Positions 7,652 to 17,984 of a stretch of 64,000 bases of DNA are shown in pieces. Under the pieces are notes generated by a model. That model did no database searches. It saw only the letters and a list, made by a program, of their open reading frames with translations, and was not told where the DNA came from. This DNA comes from Enterobacter huaxiensis (GTDB lineage Bacteria; Pseudomonadota; Gammaproteobacteria; Enterobacterales; Enterobacteriaceae), in NCBI RefSeq assembly GCF_003594935.2, contig NZ_CP043342.1, forward strand, positions 2,294,001 through 2,358,000. The letters are read 5' to 3'. Numbering within the stretch: the first letter of the stretch is position 1; every line of letters begins with the position of its first letter. Made by a program: the position numbers and the translations under genes.

Positions 7652-9766
7652 TTACTCGAAACGATAAGAGACCGACAGTCCTACGCCATAGTTACGGCCA
7701 GGTGCCGGTTCGTAATAACGCCCGTTAGATTCATTCACAATCACCGAACCAACGTACTCTTTGTCGAACAGGTTATCGACGCGACCAAACACGTCCATTC
7801 CCCAGCTGCCGTAGTTGAATTTATACCCGGTGTTCAGACCGACCAGCGTGTAGGACGGTGCTTTCGCGGTATTTTCATCGTCCGCCATGATATCGCTCAT
7901 GTAGCGCACGTCCGTTCCCGCGTACCAGCCTTCTTCAGGCTGCCAGCCAAACGAGGCGTAACCCATGTTACGGGCAATGCCCGGCATCCGGTTGCCGTTG
8001 CAGTCCGCGTCACCGCACACGTTGGTGCGGTAGGTGGCGTCCAGATACGTCCACGCCATTTTCAGCTTCCAGTTTTCAGCAAACTGCTGATCGAGGGAAA
8101 CTTCCACGCCCTGACGGCGAGTTTTGCCGGCGTTTTTATAGCTGGTGCGGCCGTCCGAACTCGCGTCGGTCACGATCTCATCGTCGGTGTCGGTGCGGAA
8201 CAGCGCTGCCGTCAGCAGGCCGTTGCCGACGCGCGTTTTGCTACCCACTTCATAAGTATTGTTGGTGGACGGCTTCAGGCCAATATTCAGTCCGCCTTTA
8301 TCGTCTGAACGGTAGGAGAGTTCGTTGATGGTTGGCGTTTCAAAACCACGTCCCGCCGCCGCGTAGAGATTCCATGCGTCAGTTACCGCGTATTTCACAG
8401 AACCTGCAGGAAGCCACTTGTGGTAGCTCGCGTCGCCGCTGTCATCGCCGTTGCCCGGCGTAACGTAATGGTCGTTGGAGTCAAACCAGACGGAGCTGTA
8501 ACGAACGCCAGCATCAACGGACAGCTTTTGCGTGAGCTGCCAGCGGGTTTGCAGATACGGGTCGACGTTCCACATCAGATTGCGTTCGTTGCGGCGTTTG
8601 TCCCCCTTGACGCCGTACTCCGGCACGCCGTTGTTCATCGCGAAGTTCTCATATCCGCGACGATCTTCGCTCATGTTTTCGTAATTCAGGCCGGTGGTAA
8701 AGGTAACCGGCACCAGAAGTTCACCGCGGTGCGTCCAGCGGGTATCAATGCCCTGATAATGCCGCTGCATGTCGATCACACCGCCGGAGTGGGTTGGCTT
8801 CAGCTGCGGCTGATACGGAATGGACTGATACTGCGTCATTTCACGCTCGCCGGCGTACATCATCACGCTCAGGTCGTCCTGCTCGCCGAGCTGACGGTCA
8901 TAGCGCAGCCCCGCCTGGGTCTGCTTGATGGTCTTGCGCGTGTTGTACTGATCGCCGCGCGGAGACTGGCGCGGATTGTCCCGCCACTCCTGATAGTCCA
9001 GCCCGCCCGGATCGTTGGCCTTCATGTCCACGCTGTTGAAGATCAGCGTCAGCTTGCTGGCATCATCAATGCGCACCCCCAGCTTCGCGTTGGCGAGGTT
9101 TTTACGCGCGCCGCTGTGATCGCGGTAGCCTTTTGTGGTGAAGCGGGTGGTGGAGACGGTGTAGTCCACATCGCCTGCATGGGTACCATCGCCCATCGCG
9201 CCGGTGGCTTTCATCCCGTAGCGCCAGGTTCCGTAGCTGCCATAGTAGCTGCTGGCTTCAATGGTCGGCGGCTGTTGCCCGGTTTGGGTGTTGATGTTAA
9301 TCACACCGCCCGAGGCGTTACCGTAGAGGGCAGAGAACGGCCCGCGCAGCACTTCGACGCTGTCGATGCTGCTGAGGTCGATGTTTGAGGTCTGGCCCTG
9401 ACCATCCGGCATGGTGGCCGGAATGCCGTCAACGTACATGCGAATACCGCGCACCCCGAAGGTAGAGCGCGCGCCAAATCCACGCATGGAAAGCTGCAGG
9501 TCCTGGGCATAGTTCTGGCGGTTCTGAATTTGCAGGCCGGGCACGCCGCCAAGGGATTCAGACAGGTTGATACGCGGTGCAGCCTGGCGCATATCATCGC
9601 CATTCACCACGCTGACCGCCGCTGGCGTATCAAGCTCCGAAACGGTTTGCGGTGTGGCGCTGACGATCATGGTCTGTTCCTCTGCGCCCATTGCGATGAA
9701 GGGGGCAAAAGTAACGGGAACCAGCAGCAGCGGAAGCGTCGCCTTACGGGCAGAAATGATTTTCAT
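7652..9766 (-). CDS. yncD: TonB-dependent outer membrane receptor YncD/PqqU
   Basis: This 704-residue receptor has a signal peptide (about 1-27, ending AMG-AEEQ), a TonB-box-like TMIVSA just after it, a plug domain (about 40-165, with GLQIQNRQN, MRGFGARSTFGVRG and VEVLRGPFSALYGN) and a 22-strand barrel. E. coli YncD takes up pyrroloquinoline quinone and is also called PqqU; several phages use it as receptor. The terminal aromatic residue is the penultimate Phe, with one extra Glu at the C-terminus. It is divergent from yncE across a region with a Fur-box-like site, which would fit iron-responsive control. Confidence 0.9.
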   Translation of the reverse strand: MKIISARKATLPLLLVPVTFAPFIAMGAEEQTMIVSATPQTVSELDTPAAVSVVNGDDMRQAAPRINLSESLGGVPGLQIQNRQNYAQDLQLSMRGFGARSTFGVRGIRMYVDGIPATMPDGQGQTSNIDLSSIDSVEVLRGPFSALYGNASGGVININTQTGQQPPTIEASSYYGSYGTWRYGMKATGAMGDGTHAGDVDYTVSTTRFTTKGYRDHSGARKNLANAKLGVRIDDASKLTLIFNSVDMKANDPGGLDYQEWRDNPRQSPRGDQYNTRKTIKQTQAGLRYDRQLGEQDDLSVMMYAGEREMTQYQSIPYQPQLKPTHSGGVIDMQRHYQGIDTRWTHRGELLVPVTFTTGLNYENMSEDRRGYENFAMNNGVPEYGVKGDKRRNERNLMWNVDPYLQTRWQLTQKLSVDAGVRYSSVWFDSNDHYVTPGNGDDSGDASYHKWLPAGSVKYAVTDAWNLYAAAGRGFETPTINELSYRSDDKGGLNIGLKPSTNNTYEVGSKTRVGNGLLTAALFRTDTDDEIVTDASSDGRTSYKNAGKTRRQGVEVSLDQQFAENWKLKMAWTYLDATYRTNVCGDADCNGNRMPGIARNMGYASFGWQPEEGWYAGTDVRYMSDIMADDENTAKAPSYTLVGLNTGYKFNYGSWGMDVFGRVDNLFDKEYVGSVIVNESNGRYYEPAPGRNYGVGLSVSYRFE

Positions 9767-9912
9767 GAATAAAACCGGTTGTGGAATGGTAACGAACCAA
9801 ATGGAACATGTGCATGCATGTTAAATCTTTTGTAAATGTTTTGAAAACTATAACCGCACATTGCGTTAATGAAAGGGCCGAGAGGAAAGAAAAACTCCAC
9901 ATTCATCGGATT

Positions 9913-9931
9913 AATGATTACTATTCTCATT
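9913..9931. promoter_or_regulatory. Fur-box-like site between yncD and yncE
   Basis: AATGATTACTATTCTCATT resembles the Fur consensus, best in its right half (ATTCTCATT), and lies 78 bases upstream of the yncE start and about 147 bases from the yncD start. E. coli yncE is known as a Fur-repressed gene, which supports the call. The match is imperfect in the left half. Confidence 0.5.
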
Positions 9932-10008
9932 CAAATAACGGCAATGCCATGACGCTGCCGGATGGAAGCGATGTCAGCAGTACACACCTCTTATAAAAAG
10001 GAATTGTT

Positions 10009-11070
10009 ATGTCTTTACGTCATCTGTGCTCGCCGCGCCTGCGTGGTTCTCTGCTGTTAGGCTCTTTACTGTTCGCCGGATCGTTCCAGGTTCATGCTGC
10101 CGAAGAGATGCTGCGCAAAGCGGTAGGTAAAGGCGCCTATGAAATGGCCCTGAGCCAGCAGGAGAATGCGCTGTGGGTTGCGACGTCGCAAAGCCGTAAA
10201 ACCGATAAGGGCGGCATTGTTTACCGTCTGGATCCGGTCACGCTGGACGTGACGCAGGTCATTCATAACGATCTCAAGCCGTTCGGCGCGACGATTGATA
10301 ACGCCACCCAGACGCTGTGGTTTGGTAACACCACCAGCAGCGCGGTGACCGCGATTGACGCGAAAACGGGCGATGTGAAAGGGCGCCTGGTGCTGGACGA
10401 TCGTAAGCGCAGCGAAACGGTCAAACCGCTTCAGCCGCGCCAGCTGGTGGCAGATGACACCACCAACACGGTTTACATTACGGGTATCGGCAAAGAGAGC
10501 GTGATTTGGGTGATTGATGGCAAAACGCTGAAGCTCAAAGACACCATCGCCAACACCGGTACGTTCAGCACCGGCCTGGCGCTGGACGCGCAGGCAAAAC
10601 GCCTGTACACCACTAATGCCGACGGCGAGCTGGTAACGATTGACACGGCAACCCATAAAATTCTGAGCCGCAAAAAAGTGCAGGACGACGGGAAAGAGCA
10701 CTTCTACCTGAACCTGAGCCTGGATACCGCAGGGCAGCGCGCCTTTGTGACCGATTCCAAACAGCCTGAAGTGCTGGTAGTGAGCCTGAAGGACGGCAGC
10801 GTGATGGCAAAAGTTGCTGCGCCAGAATCGCTGGCGGTGCTGTTTAACCCGGCGCGCAATGAGGCCTACGTAACGCACCGTGAAGCAGGGAAGGTGAGCG
10901 TGATTGACGCGAAAACCTACAAAGTGACGAAAACCTACGATACGCCGGTATATCCGAACAGCCTTGCGCTGTCTGCCGACGGTAAAACCCTGTACGTGAC
11001 GGTGAAACAGAAGTCGACTCGCCAGCAGGAAGCCACTCAGCCTGACGACGTCATTCGTATCGCGCTGTAA
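10009..11070 (+). CDS. yncE: YncE periplasmic seven-bladed beta-propeller protein
   Basis: This 353-residue protein has the same length as E. coli YncE. An N-terminal signal peptide (about 1-30, SFQVHA-AEE) directs it to the periplasm. Repeated blade motifs such as TTNTVYITG, KRLYTTNADGELVTID and NEAYVTHREAGKVSVIDAK mark the seven-bladed propeller. The E. coli protein is iron-regulated and binds single-stranded DNA in vitro; its true role is unsettled. Its persistent pairing with the PQQ receptor gene yncD suggests a shared periplasmic job, which is inference. Confidence 0.9.
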   Translation: MSLRHLCSPRLRGSLLLGSLLFAGSFQVHAAEEMLRKAVGKGAYEMALSQQENALWVATSQSRKTDKGGIVYRLDPVTLDVTQVIHNDLKPFGATIDNATQTLWFGNTTSSAVTAIDAKTGDVKGRLVLDDRKRSETVKPLQPRQLVADDTTNTVYITGIGKESVIWVIDGKTLKLKDTIANTGTFSTGLALDAQAKRLYTTNADGELVTIDTATHKILSRKKVQDDGKEHFYLNLSLDTAGQRAFVTDSKQPEVLVVSLKDGSVMAKVAAPESLAVLFNPARNEAYVTHREAGKVSVIDAKTYKVTKTYDTPVYPNSLALSADGKTLYVTVKQKSTRQQEATQPDDVIRIAL

Positions 11071-11080
11071 GGTTGGAATT

Positions 11081-11160
11081 GCCCGGCGGCGCTGCGCTTA
11101 CCGGGCCTGGAAAACTTCGAACTATAGCCGGGTAAGGCGTAGCCGCCGCCCGGCTTTTTT
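11081..11160. repeat. REP pair (BIME) with T-run between yncE and ansP
   Basis: One REP unit lies at 11081-11106 (GCCCGGCGGCGCTGCGC...CCGGGCC) and an oppositely read unit at 11127-11154 (GCCGGGTAAGGCGTAGCCG...CCGGC). The second is followed directly by six Ts (11155-11160), so it can double as a terminator for yncE. It separates two convergent genes. Confidence 0.8.
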
Positions 11161-11161
11161 A

Positions 11162-12658
11162 TTAACGCGACGTCTCTTCAACCAGCGGGCGGCCCGGTTT
11201 TTCATCATCAGGATGAACCGGCGCGGTGCTGTGAATTTCGTTAACGCGTTTACGCACGCCAAACCAGCCTGCAATCAGCAGCACGGCCAGCAGCGGAATG
11301 GTCGCAATGGTGTAAGTGCCGTTCGGATAGTCGAACGCCATCAGCACCAGCACGCTGAACAGGAACAGCAGGGTGAGCCATGAGGTGACGGGCGCGCCCG
11401 GCATTTTGAAGCTAACGTCAGCGGCTTTTCCTTCTTTGATCGCTTTGCGCAGGCGCATCTGGCACACCACGATAAACGCCCAGGAGGCGATAATGCCCAG
11501 CGCGGCAACGTTCAGTACGATCTCAAATACCTGAGACGGAACCAGGTAGTTAAGGAACACGCCAAACACGTATACGACCAGCGTCGCAAGAATGCCCGCG
11601 TAAGGTACCTGCTGCTTGCTCATCTTCGACATGAACTTCGGCGCAGAGCCACCCATCGACATCGAGCGCAGAATACGGCCAGTAGAATACAGGCCAGAGT
11701 TCAGGCTTGAGAGCGCCGCCGTCAGCACCACGATGTTCATAATGCTGCCTACGTAAGGCACGCCCAGCTTAGAGAAGAAGGTCACAAACGGGCTTTGACC
11801 CGCCTGATAGGCGTTCCACGGCAGAAGCAGTACCAGCAGCACCACGGAACCCACATAGAACAGGCCGATACGCCAGATCACGCTGTTGATGGCTTTTGGC
11901 ACCATCGTCTGCGGATCCTTACATTCGCCGGCCGCCGTCCCCACCAGTTCGATGGAGGCAAAGGCAAACACCACGCCCTGAACCAGCACCAGCGCAGGCA
12001 GCAGGCCGTGCGGGAAGAAGCCGCCGTTATCGGTTATCAGGTGGAAGCCCGTGGCATTGCCGTCCAGCGGTTTACCGCTGCCGAGGAATACCGTACCCAC
12101 CACCAGGAAAATCACGATCGCCAGCACTTTCACCAGCGCAAACCAGAACTCCATCTCAGCGAACCACTTCACGCCGATCATGTTCATGGTGCCGACAATC
12201 GCCAGCGCGCCGAGGGCAAAGACCCACTGCGGCACATCGCCGAACGCGCCCCAGTAGTGCATGTACAGCGCAACGGCGGTGATATCGACGATACCGGTCA
12301 TCGCCCAGTTAACGAAATACATCCAGCCCGCAACGTAGGCCGCTTTTTCGCCGAGGAACTCACGGGCATAGGAGACAAAGCTGCCGCTTGAAGGGCGGTG
12401 CAGTACCAGTTCGCCCAACGCACGGAGAATAAAGAAGGAGAAAATCCCGCACACCAGATAGACCAGTGCCAGGGCGGGGCCTGCCATCTGGAGACGCGCG
12501 CCAGCCCCTAAAAACAGACCTGTACCGATAGCGCCGCCGATGGCGATCATTTGAACCTGACGGTTGCCCATCGCTTTGTGGTAGCCCTCTTCATGAGAGT
12601 TCAACCAGCGACGTTTCGCAGCGTGATGATCGGCTGCGCTTTTATTGCTTGTTTTCAT
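11162..12658 (-). CDS. ansP: L-asparagine permease AnsP
   Basis: This 498-residue amino acid permease of the APC superfamily has twelve predicted membrane helices and is orthologous to E. coli AnsP, an inner-membrane proton-coupled L-asparagine importer. Family signatures include IGGAIGTGLFLGAGARLQMAG at helix 1 (residues about 42-62) and PSSGSFVSYAREFLGEKAAY. The ATG at 12658 was chosen over the longer open frame because it aligns with E. coli and has AGGTAAC just upstream. The 331-base region upstream carries repeated motifs described separately. Confidence 0.93.
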   Translation of the reverse strand: MKTSNKSAADHHAAKRRWLNSHEEGYHKAMGNRQVQMIAIGGAIGTGLFLGAGARLQMAGPALALVYLVCGIFSFFILRALGELVLHRPSSGSFVSYAREFLGEKAAYVAGWMYFVNWAMTGIVDITAVALYMHYWGAFGDVPQWVFALGALAIVGTMNMIGVKWFAEMEFWFALVKVLAIVIFLVVGTVFLGSGKPLDGNATGFHLITDNGGFFPHGLLPALVLVQGVVFAFASIELVGTAAGECKDPQTMVPKAINSVIWRIGLFYVGSVVLLVLLLPWNAYQAGQSPFVTFFSKLGVPYVGSIMNIVVLTAALSSLNSGLYSTGRILRSMSMGGSAPKFMSKMSKQQVPYAGILATLVVYVFGVFLNYLVPSQVFEIVLNVAALGIIASWAFIVVCQMRLRKAIKEGKAADVSFKMPGAPVTSWLTLLFLFSVLVLMAFDYPNGTYTIATIPLLAVLLIAGWFGVRKRVNEIHSTAPVHPDDEKPGRPLVEETSR

Positions 12659-12989
12659 TAAGTTACCTGTTTGCCTGTCTGAACCATTAACGTGATAGTC
12701 CTGCCTGGCAGAGAGCGAAACAAACGATTGCTTCCGCGCAGGCACATGTCACCTTTCCAGTCATTCTGCGTATGGATAAGGTGAAACATGGCGTGGCATC
12801 CTACCCGCAATTGATAAGTGACGCAAAATATAAGCGTGCCGAAGGTGATACATGTCGAAGGAAATCGTGTGGTCAGAGCAGACGAGGCTCACAACGCGCT
12901 GAATCGTGGCGATTTTTTAGACAATGCGGTCAGTGAACAGGGGATTTAATCATCAGATATGCTTAATAGTTACAAAGTGGTACAGCCCG
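12659..12989. promoter_or_regulatory. Long ansP upstream region with repeated AAGGTGAtACATG motif
   Basis: No gene is evident in these 331 bases. The motif AAGGTGAAACATG lies at 12778-12790 and AAGGTGATACATG at 12842-12854, 64 bases apart, close to six DNA turns. A shorter inverted relative, CATGTCACCTT, lies at 12745-12755. The three copies together look like a regulator-binding array or a DNA-looping operator for ansP (inference). Confidence 0.45.
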
Positions 12990-13883
<894 letters not shown>

Positions 13884-13989
13884 TTACCTCATTTATGAAT
13901 TGTGTTCATGGTTCCTTTCTGATTATGCAGTCTAATGCTCACGCCACCTTTGCGCTACTGTTAGCGAAACAGCCAACGAGGAGTACAGC

Positions 13990-14388
13990 ATGAAAATTAT
14001 TCGTAGCGGTTCATTACCATCGATTCAGGGGCCCGAGGCCTGGTTTACCGGCACGGTACGTATTGATGCGCCATTCCAGGCGACGGAGCCGGCAAAGGTG
14101 GGTGGGGCGACGGTCACCTTTGAGCCCGGCGCGCGTACCGCCTGGCACACCCACCCGCTTGGGCAAACGCTGATCGTCACCCAGGGGCGCGGCTGGCTGC
14201 AGGAGTGGGGCAAAGAGGCAGAGCCGCTGAACCAGGGCGACATCGCGTGGATCCCACCGGGCGTTAAGCACTGGCACGGTGCGTGTGCGCAAACCGCGAT
14301 GACGCATATTGCCATCGCCGAAGCGGTGAACGGCAGCCCGGTAGAGTGGCTGGAGAAAGTGACCGACGCACAGTACCCGAAAGTCTAG
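13990..14388 (+). CDS. Small cupin-domain protein, mandelonitrile-lyase-like
   Basis: This 132-residue single-domain cupin has metal-binding residues visible in motif 1 (AWHTHPLGQ, His53 and His55) and motif 2 (HWHG, His94/His96). It belongs to the group annotated as cupin or (R)-mandelonitrile lyase-like, many of which lie beside a LysR gene and relate to quinone/carboxymuconolactone chemistry. A GAGG-type site precedes the ATG at 13990. The substrate cannot be inferred. Confidence 0.8.
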   Translation: MKIIRSGSLPSIQGPEAWFTGTVRIDAPFQATEPAKVGGATVTFEPGARTAWHTHPLGQTLIVTQGRGWLQEWGKEAEPLNQGDIAWIPPGVKHWHGACAQTAMTHIAIAEAVNGSPVEWLEKVTDAQYPKV

Positions 14389-14517
14389 CCTTATGCGACA
14401 CCGTTAGCAGGGTTATCCATTTCTGATTTCCGGCAATCCAAATGTAAATTAATTGTTTCTCAGAGGTGAAATTCGCCTTTAATAATGACGACATGTTAAG
14501 TCAAACGAGAACGCAAC

Positions 14518-15519
14518 ATGTCCTGGCGAATCAGCATTCTGGATAAAAGCCCCGTCGCAGAACACGAAACGGCCGCCGATGCGCTGGCACGTACCTTAAC
14601 GCTGGCGCAGCAGGCGGAAACACTTGGTTATCACCGCTTCTGGATTGCCGAACACCACAATACCCCTCAGCTGGCCAGCCCTTCACCGGAACTGCTGATT
14701 GCCTGGATCCTCGGGCAAACAAAGCGCATCCGCGTCGGCTCTGGCGGCGTCATGCTTCAACACTACAGTCCGTATAAAGTCGCCGAAAATTTTAACGTCC
14801 TGGCCGCGCTTGCGCCGGGGCGCGTGGATCTTGGCGTCGGGAAAGCACCGGGCGGCCTGCCGCTCTCAACCCGCGCGCTGCAGCAGGCCCTGAACGCGCA
14901 GGAAAAGGGCAGCTTTGCTGAACAGCTGGCGCAGCTTGACGGCTGGATCCGTCCTGAAAATCAGACTGCAGAAGAGGCCGTTCGCGCCACGCCGCTGCCG
15001 CCGGTCCCCGCGCAAGGGTTCCTGTTGGGCGCCAGCACCGAAAGCGCGCTGCTGGCGGCGTCGCTCGACTGGAACTTTGTCTTTGCCGCCCATCTGAACG
15101 GCGATCCCGATCTTCTGCGCGATGTCGTCACGACCTGGCGTAAACACAGTGCCCGCGAGGTGATTGTGGCGGTACAGGCAATTATTGCCCCGACGCAGCA
15201 CGAGGCCGAGGCATTAGCGGAGAAGGTAGAAGTCTGGGGCGTTGAGCTGGCAAACGGCCAGCGCGTCACCGTCGCCAGTGAAGAACAGGCCTACGCCTTT
15301 GCGCGTCAGGCGGGGAGTGAACCGGTCCGCATTGCCCGCCGGGCGCAGTCCCTGCTGGCAGGTACTGCAGAGTCGGTGCTGGATCGGCTCAACGGTCTGC
15401 ATCAGCAGTGGGGCATTGACGAATTTATCATCGACACGCCGGTCGCGGAGGGGGCAACGCGCGTCGCGTCGCTGCGTCTGCTCGCCGAGGCGCGTCTTAA
15501 CAGGGAGGTTACCGTATGA
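14518..15519 (+). CDS. LLM-class flavin-dependent oxidoreductase (YtmO-like)
   Basis: This 333-residue luciferase-like monooxygenase belongs to the MsnO8 subgroup, shown by SILDKSPVAE at the N-terminus, RFWIAEHHNTP (about 41-51) and GGVMLQHYSPYKVAENF. It should use reduced FMN supplied by a separate reductase. It is the first of eight genes read in one direction with tiny gaps or overlaps; its stop overlaps the next start by 4 bases (ATGA). Bacillus YtmO occupies the same position in the ytmI operon for S-modified cysteine use. I infer an oxidative C-S cleavage role; the exact substrate is unknown. Confidence 0.85.
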   Translation: MSWRISILDKSPVAEHETAADALARTLTLAQQAETLGYHRFWIAEHHNTPQLASPSPELLIAWILGQTKRIRVGSGGVMLQHYSPYKVAENFNVLAALAPGRVDLGVGKAPGGLPLSTRALQQALNAQEKGSFAEQLAQLDGWIRPENQTAEEAVRATPLPPVPAQGFLLGASTESALLAASLDWNFVFAAHLNGDPDLLRDVVTTWRKHSAREVIVAVQAIIAPTQHEAEALAEKVEVWGVELANGQRVTVASEEQAYAFARQAGSEPVRIARRAQSLLAGTAESVLDRLNGLHQQWGIDEFIIDTPVAEGATRVASLRLLAEARLNREVTV

Positions 15520-16637
15520 GCTTTGGTGAACAGCTGATTGCCTGGCGGCGCGAACTGCATCAGAACCCCGAGCTGTCGGGTCAGGAAGTCGAAACCACCG
15601 CGCGCCTGCGTCAGTGGCTGACGAACGCCGGTATTACTCCGCTGCCTTACGACCTGTCGACCGGGCTGGTGGCGGAAATTGGCACCGGCAGCAAGCTGAT
15701 TGCGCTGCGGGCCGATATTGATGCTCTGCCGATCGAAGAGCGCAGCGGCGTGCCGTTTACCTCCCAGCGAGAGGGCGTGATGCATGCCTGCGGGCACGAT
15801 ATCCACACCAGCGTGATCCTCGGCGCGGCCTTGAAGCTGAAAGAGCGTGAGGACCAGCTTAACGGGCGCGTGCGCATCCTGTTCCAGCCTGCCGAAGAGA
15901 ACTTCGGCGGCGCCAAAAGCATGGTGCGTGCCGGTGCGCTGCGCGACGTCAGCGCCATATTTGGCATGCACAACGAGCCGGGCCTGCCGGTCGGCGAGTT
16001 CGCCACGCGCGGGGGTCCGTTCTATGCCAACGTTGACCGCTTCGTGATCCGCATTACCGGCAAAGGTGCGCATGCCGCGCGTCCTCACGAAGGGAATGAT
16101 GCCATCGTGCTGGCAAGCCAGCTGGTGACGGCGCTGCAAAGCGTTGCCAGCCGCAACGTCAACACGCTTGATTCGGTCGTGCTCAGCGTCACGCGTATCG
16201 CAGGGGGGAATACCTGGAACGTGCTGCCAGAGAGCGTCGAGCTGGAAGGCACGCTGCGCACGCACCGCACGGAAGTGCAGCAGAATGTGAAAGCGCGCGT
16301 CGGTGAAATCGCCGCCGGGTTTGCCAGCGCCTTTAGCGCGCAGATCGACATTATCTGGTATGCCGGACCGACCGCGCTGGTGAACGATGAGCGCTGGGCA
16401 GAATTTGCCACCTCGGTTGCCCGCGAGTCGGGCTACGAAACGCAGCATGCCGAGCTGCATATGGGCGGGGAAGATTTCGCCGTCTATTTACAGCAGATCC
16501 CGGGCGCGTTTGTCAGCATCGGCAGCGCCAGCCCGTATGGTTTGCATCATCCGGCATTTAATCCAGATGAAGCGCTGATTGAGCCCGCCGCCCGCTATTT
16601 TGCACAGCTTGCGGAAAAAGCCCTGCAACACGTTTAA
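15516..16637 (+). CDS. M20D-family amidohydrolase (N-acyl-cysteine deacylase type)
   Basis: This 373-residue metallopeptidase-like amidohydrolase is close to hippurate/IAA-amino-acid hydrolases and to Bacillus YtnL/YxeP (SndA/SndB). Metal ligands of the M20D type are present: HACGHDIH with Cys92 and His94, PAEEN with Glu127/128, MHNEP with His152, and the C-terminal LHHP. AGGGAGG at about 15502 serves the ATG at 15516. In the Bacillus systems this enzyme removes an N-acetyl group after C-S bond cleavage; the same role is inferred here because a GNAT and two monooxygenases share the operon. Confidence 0.88.
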   Translation: MSFGEQLIAWRRELHQNPELSGQEVETTARLRQWLTNAGITPLPYDLSTGLVAEIGTGSKLIALRADIDALPIEERSGVPFTSQREGVMHACGHDIHTSVILGAALKLKEREDQLNGRVRILFQPAEENFGGAKSMVRAGALRDVSAIFGMHNEPGLPVGEFATRGGPFYANVDRFVIRITGKGAHAARPHEGNDAIVLASQLVTALQSVASRNVNTLDSVVLSVTRIAGGNTWNVLPESVELEGTLRTHRTEVQQNVKARVGEIAAGFASAFSAQIDIIWYAGPTALVNDERWAEFATSVARESGYETQHAELHMGGEDFAVYLQQIPGAFVSIGSASPYGLHHPAFNPDEALIEPAARYFAQLAEKALQHV

Positions 16638-16653
16638 TTCATAAGAGGTGAAT

Positions 16654-17970
16654 ATGTCTGCAACCCGACAACTGCGGCTGGGAACCATTTTGCATGGTGC
16701 TTCCGGGAACATGTCTGCCTGGCGCCATCCTGCGGCCGCCGCGGATGCCAGTATTAATTTTAATTTCGTTAAAGAGACGGCGTTAAAAGCGGAAGAGGGC
16801 AAACTCGATTTCTTATTCGTCGCCGATGGCCTCTATATTAATGAAAAATCGATCCCGCATTTTTTAAACCGTTTCGAGCCGCTAACTGTATTGTCCGCGC
16901 TGGCCAGTATTACCTCACGTCTGGGGCTGGTTGGAACCTTATCAACGTCCTACAGCGAGCCGTTCACCGTGGCGCGCCAGTTCGCCAGCCTCGATCACCT
17001 GAGCAACGGACGCGCGGGATGGAACGTGGTGACGTCGCCGCTGGAAGGTTCGGCAAAGAATTTTTCACGCGAAAAACATCCCGAACACGCGCTGCGCTAC
17101 CGTATTGCCGATGAGTATCTCGACGTCGTAAAAGGGCTCTGGGACTCATGGGAGGGCGATGCCTTTGTGCGAAATAAAGAGAGCGGCCAGTTTTTTGACC
17201 CGGCGAAACTGCATACCCTGGATCACCACGGAGACTTCTTTCAGGTTGCCGGGCCGCTGAATATTGGCCGCACGCCGCAGGGGCGCCCGATTGTTTTCCA
17301 GGCCGGCGCGTCGGACGACGGGAAAAAGCTGGCCGCGAAACACGCGGATGCCATTTTTACCCATCACGAAACGTTCGATGAAGCCAAAGCGTTTTATCAG
17401 GATGTAAAACAGCAGCTGGAAGCCAACGGCCGCCGCGCGTCAGATTTACACATTTTCCAGGGCGTCAGCGTGATTGTGGGCAACGATGCCGACGATGTGG
17501 AAAACCAGTATCAAGCCACGGCGGCGCTGGTGTCGATTCAGGATGCCCTGAACTACCTCGGGCGTTATTTTGAGCATCACGATTTCAGCCAATATCCCCT
17601 CGACGAGCCTTTCCCGGACGTCGGCGACTTAGGCAAAAACAGCTTTCGCAGCACCACGGATGAAATTAAACGCAATGCCGTCGAACGCGGCTTAACCCTG
17701 CGTCAGGTGGCGCTGGAGGCGGCCTCACCGCGCCCGCGCTTTTCCGGCACGCCGGAGCAGGTGGCGGACGGGCTGCAGGCCTGGTTTGAAGGCTACGCGG
17801 CGGATGGCTTCATTATTCAGGGCGGTACGCCGGACACCTTCCCGCGCTTTGTCGATCGGGTTGTGCCCGTTTTACAGGCTCGCGGCCTGTTCCGCACCGA
17901 GTACCCCGGCACCACGCTGCGCGAAAGCTTAGGTCTGGACGAACCCAAAAATCAGTTCACACAACAATAA
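16654..17970 (+). CDS. NtaA/SnaA/DszA-family FMN monooxygenase (YxeK/YtnJ-like)
   Basis: This 438-residue two-component flavin monooxygenase belongs to the nitrilotriacetate/dibenzothiophene-sulfone monooxygenase group. Recognisable segments include LDFLFVADG, the [11 protein letters not shown] motif (about 117-127) and [20 protein letters not shown] at 16644-16650 supports the ATG at 16654. The Bacillus relatives YxeK and YtnJ oxidise N-acetylated S-modified cysteines, and YxeK acts in the S-(2-succino)cysteine disposal route. It needs a reduced-flavin supplier not seen in this operon; the YddH-like reductase at 30.4 kb is one possibility, untested. Confidence 0.88.
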   Translation: MSATRQLRLGTILHGASGNMSAWRHPAAAADASINFNFVKETALKAEEGKLDFLFVADGLYINEKSIPHFLNRFEPLTVLSALASITSRLGLVGTLSTSYSEPFTVARQFASLDHLSNGRAGWNVVTSPLEGSAKNFSREKHPEHALRYRIADEYLDVVKGLWDSWEGDAFVRNKESGQFFDPAKLHTLDHHGDFFQVAGPLNIGRTPQGRPIVFQAGASDDGKKLAAKHADAIFTHHETFDEAKAFYQDVKQQLEANGRRASDLHIFQGVSVIVGNDADDVENQYQATAALVSIQDALNYLGRYFEHHDFSQYPLDEPFPDVGDLGKNSFRSTTDEIKRNAVERGLTLRQVALEAASPRPRFSGTPEQVADGLQAWFEGYAADGFIIQGGTPDTFPRFVDRVVPVLQARGLFRTEYPGTTLRESLGLDEPKNQFTQQ

Positions 17971-17984
17971 AAGAGAACCCCGCT

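Noticed and set aside
14389..14517. CysB/Cbl binding site upstream of the sulfur operon
   Set aside because: The region is AT-rich and would be the right place, but I could not identify a convincing site, so none is claimed.
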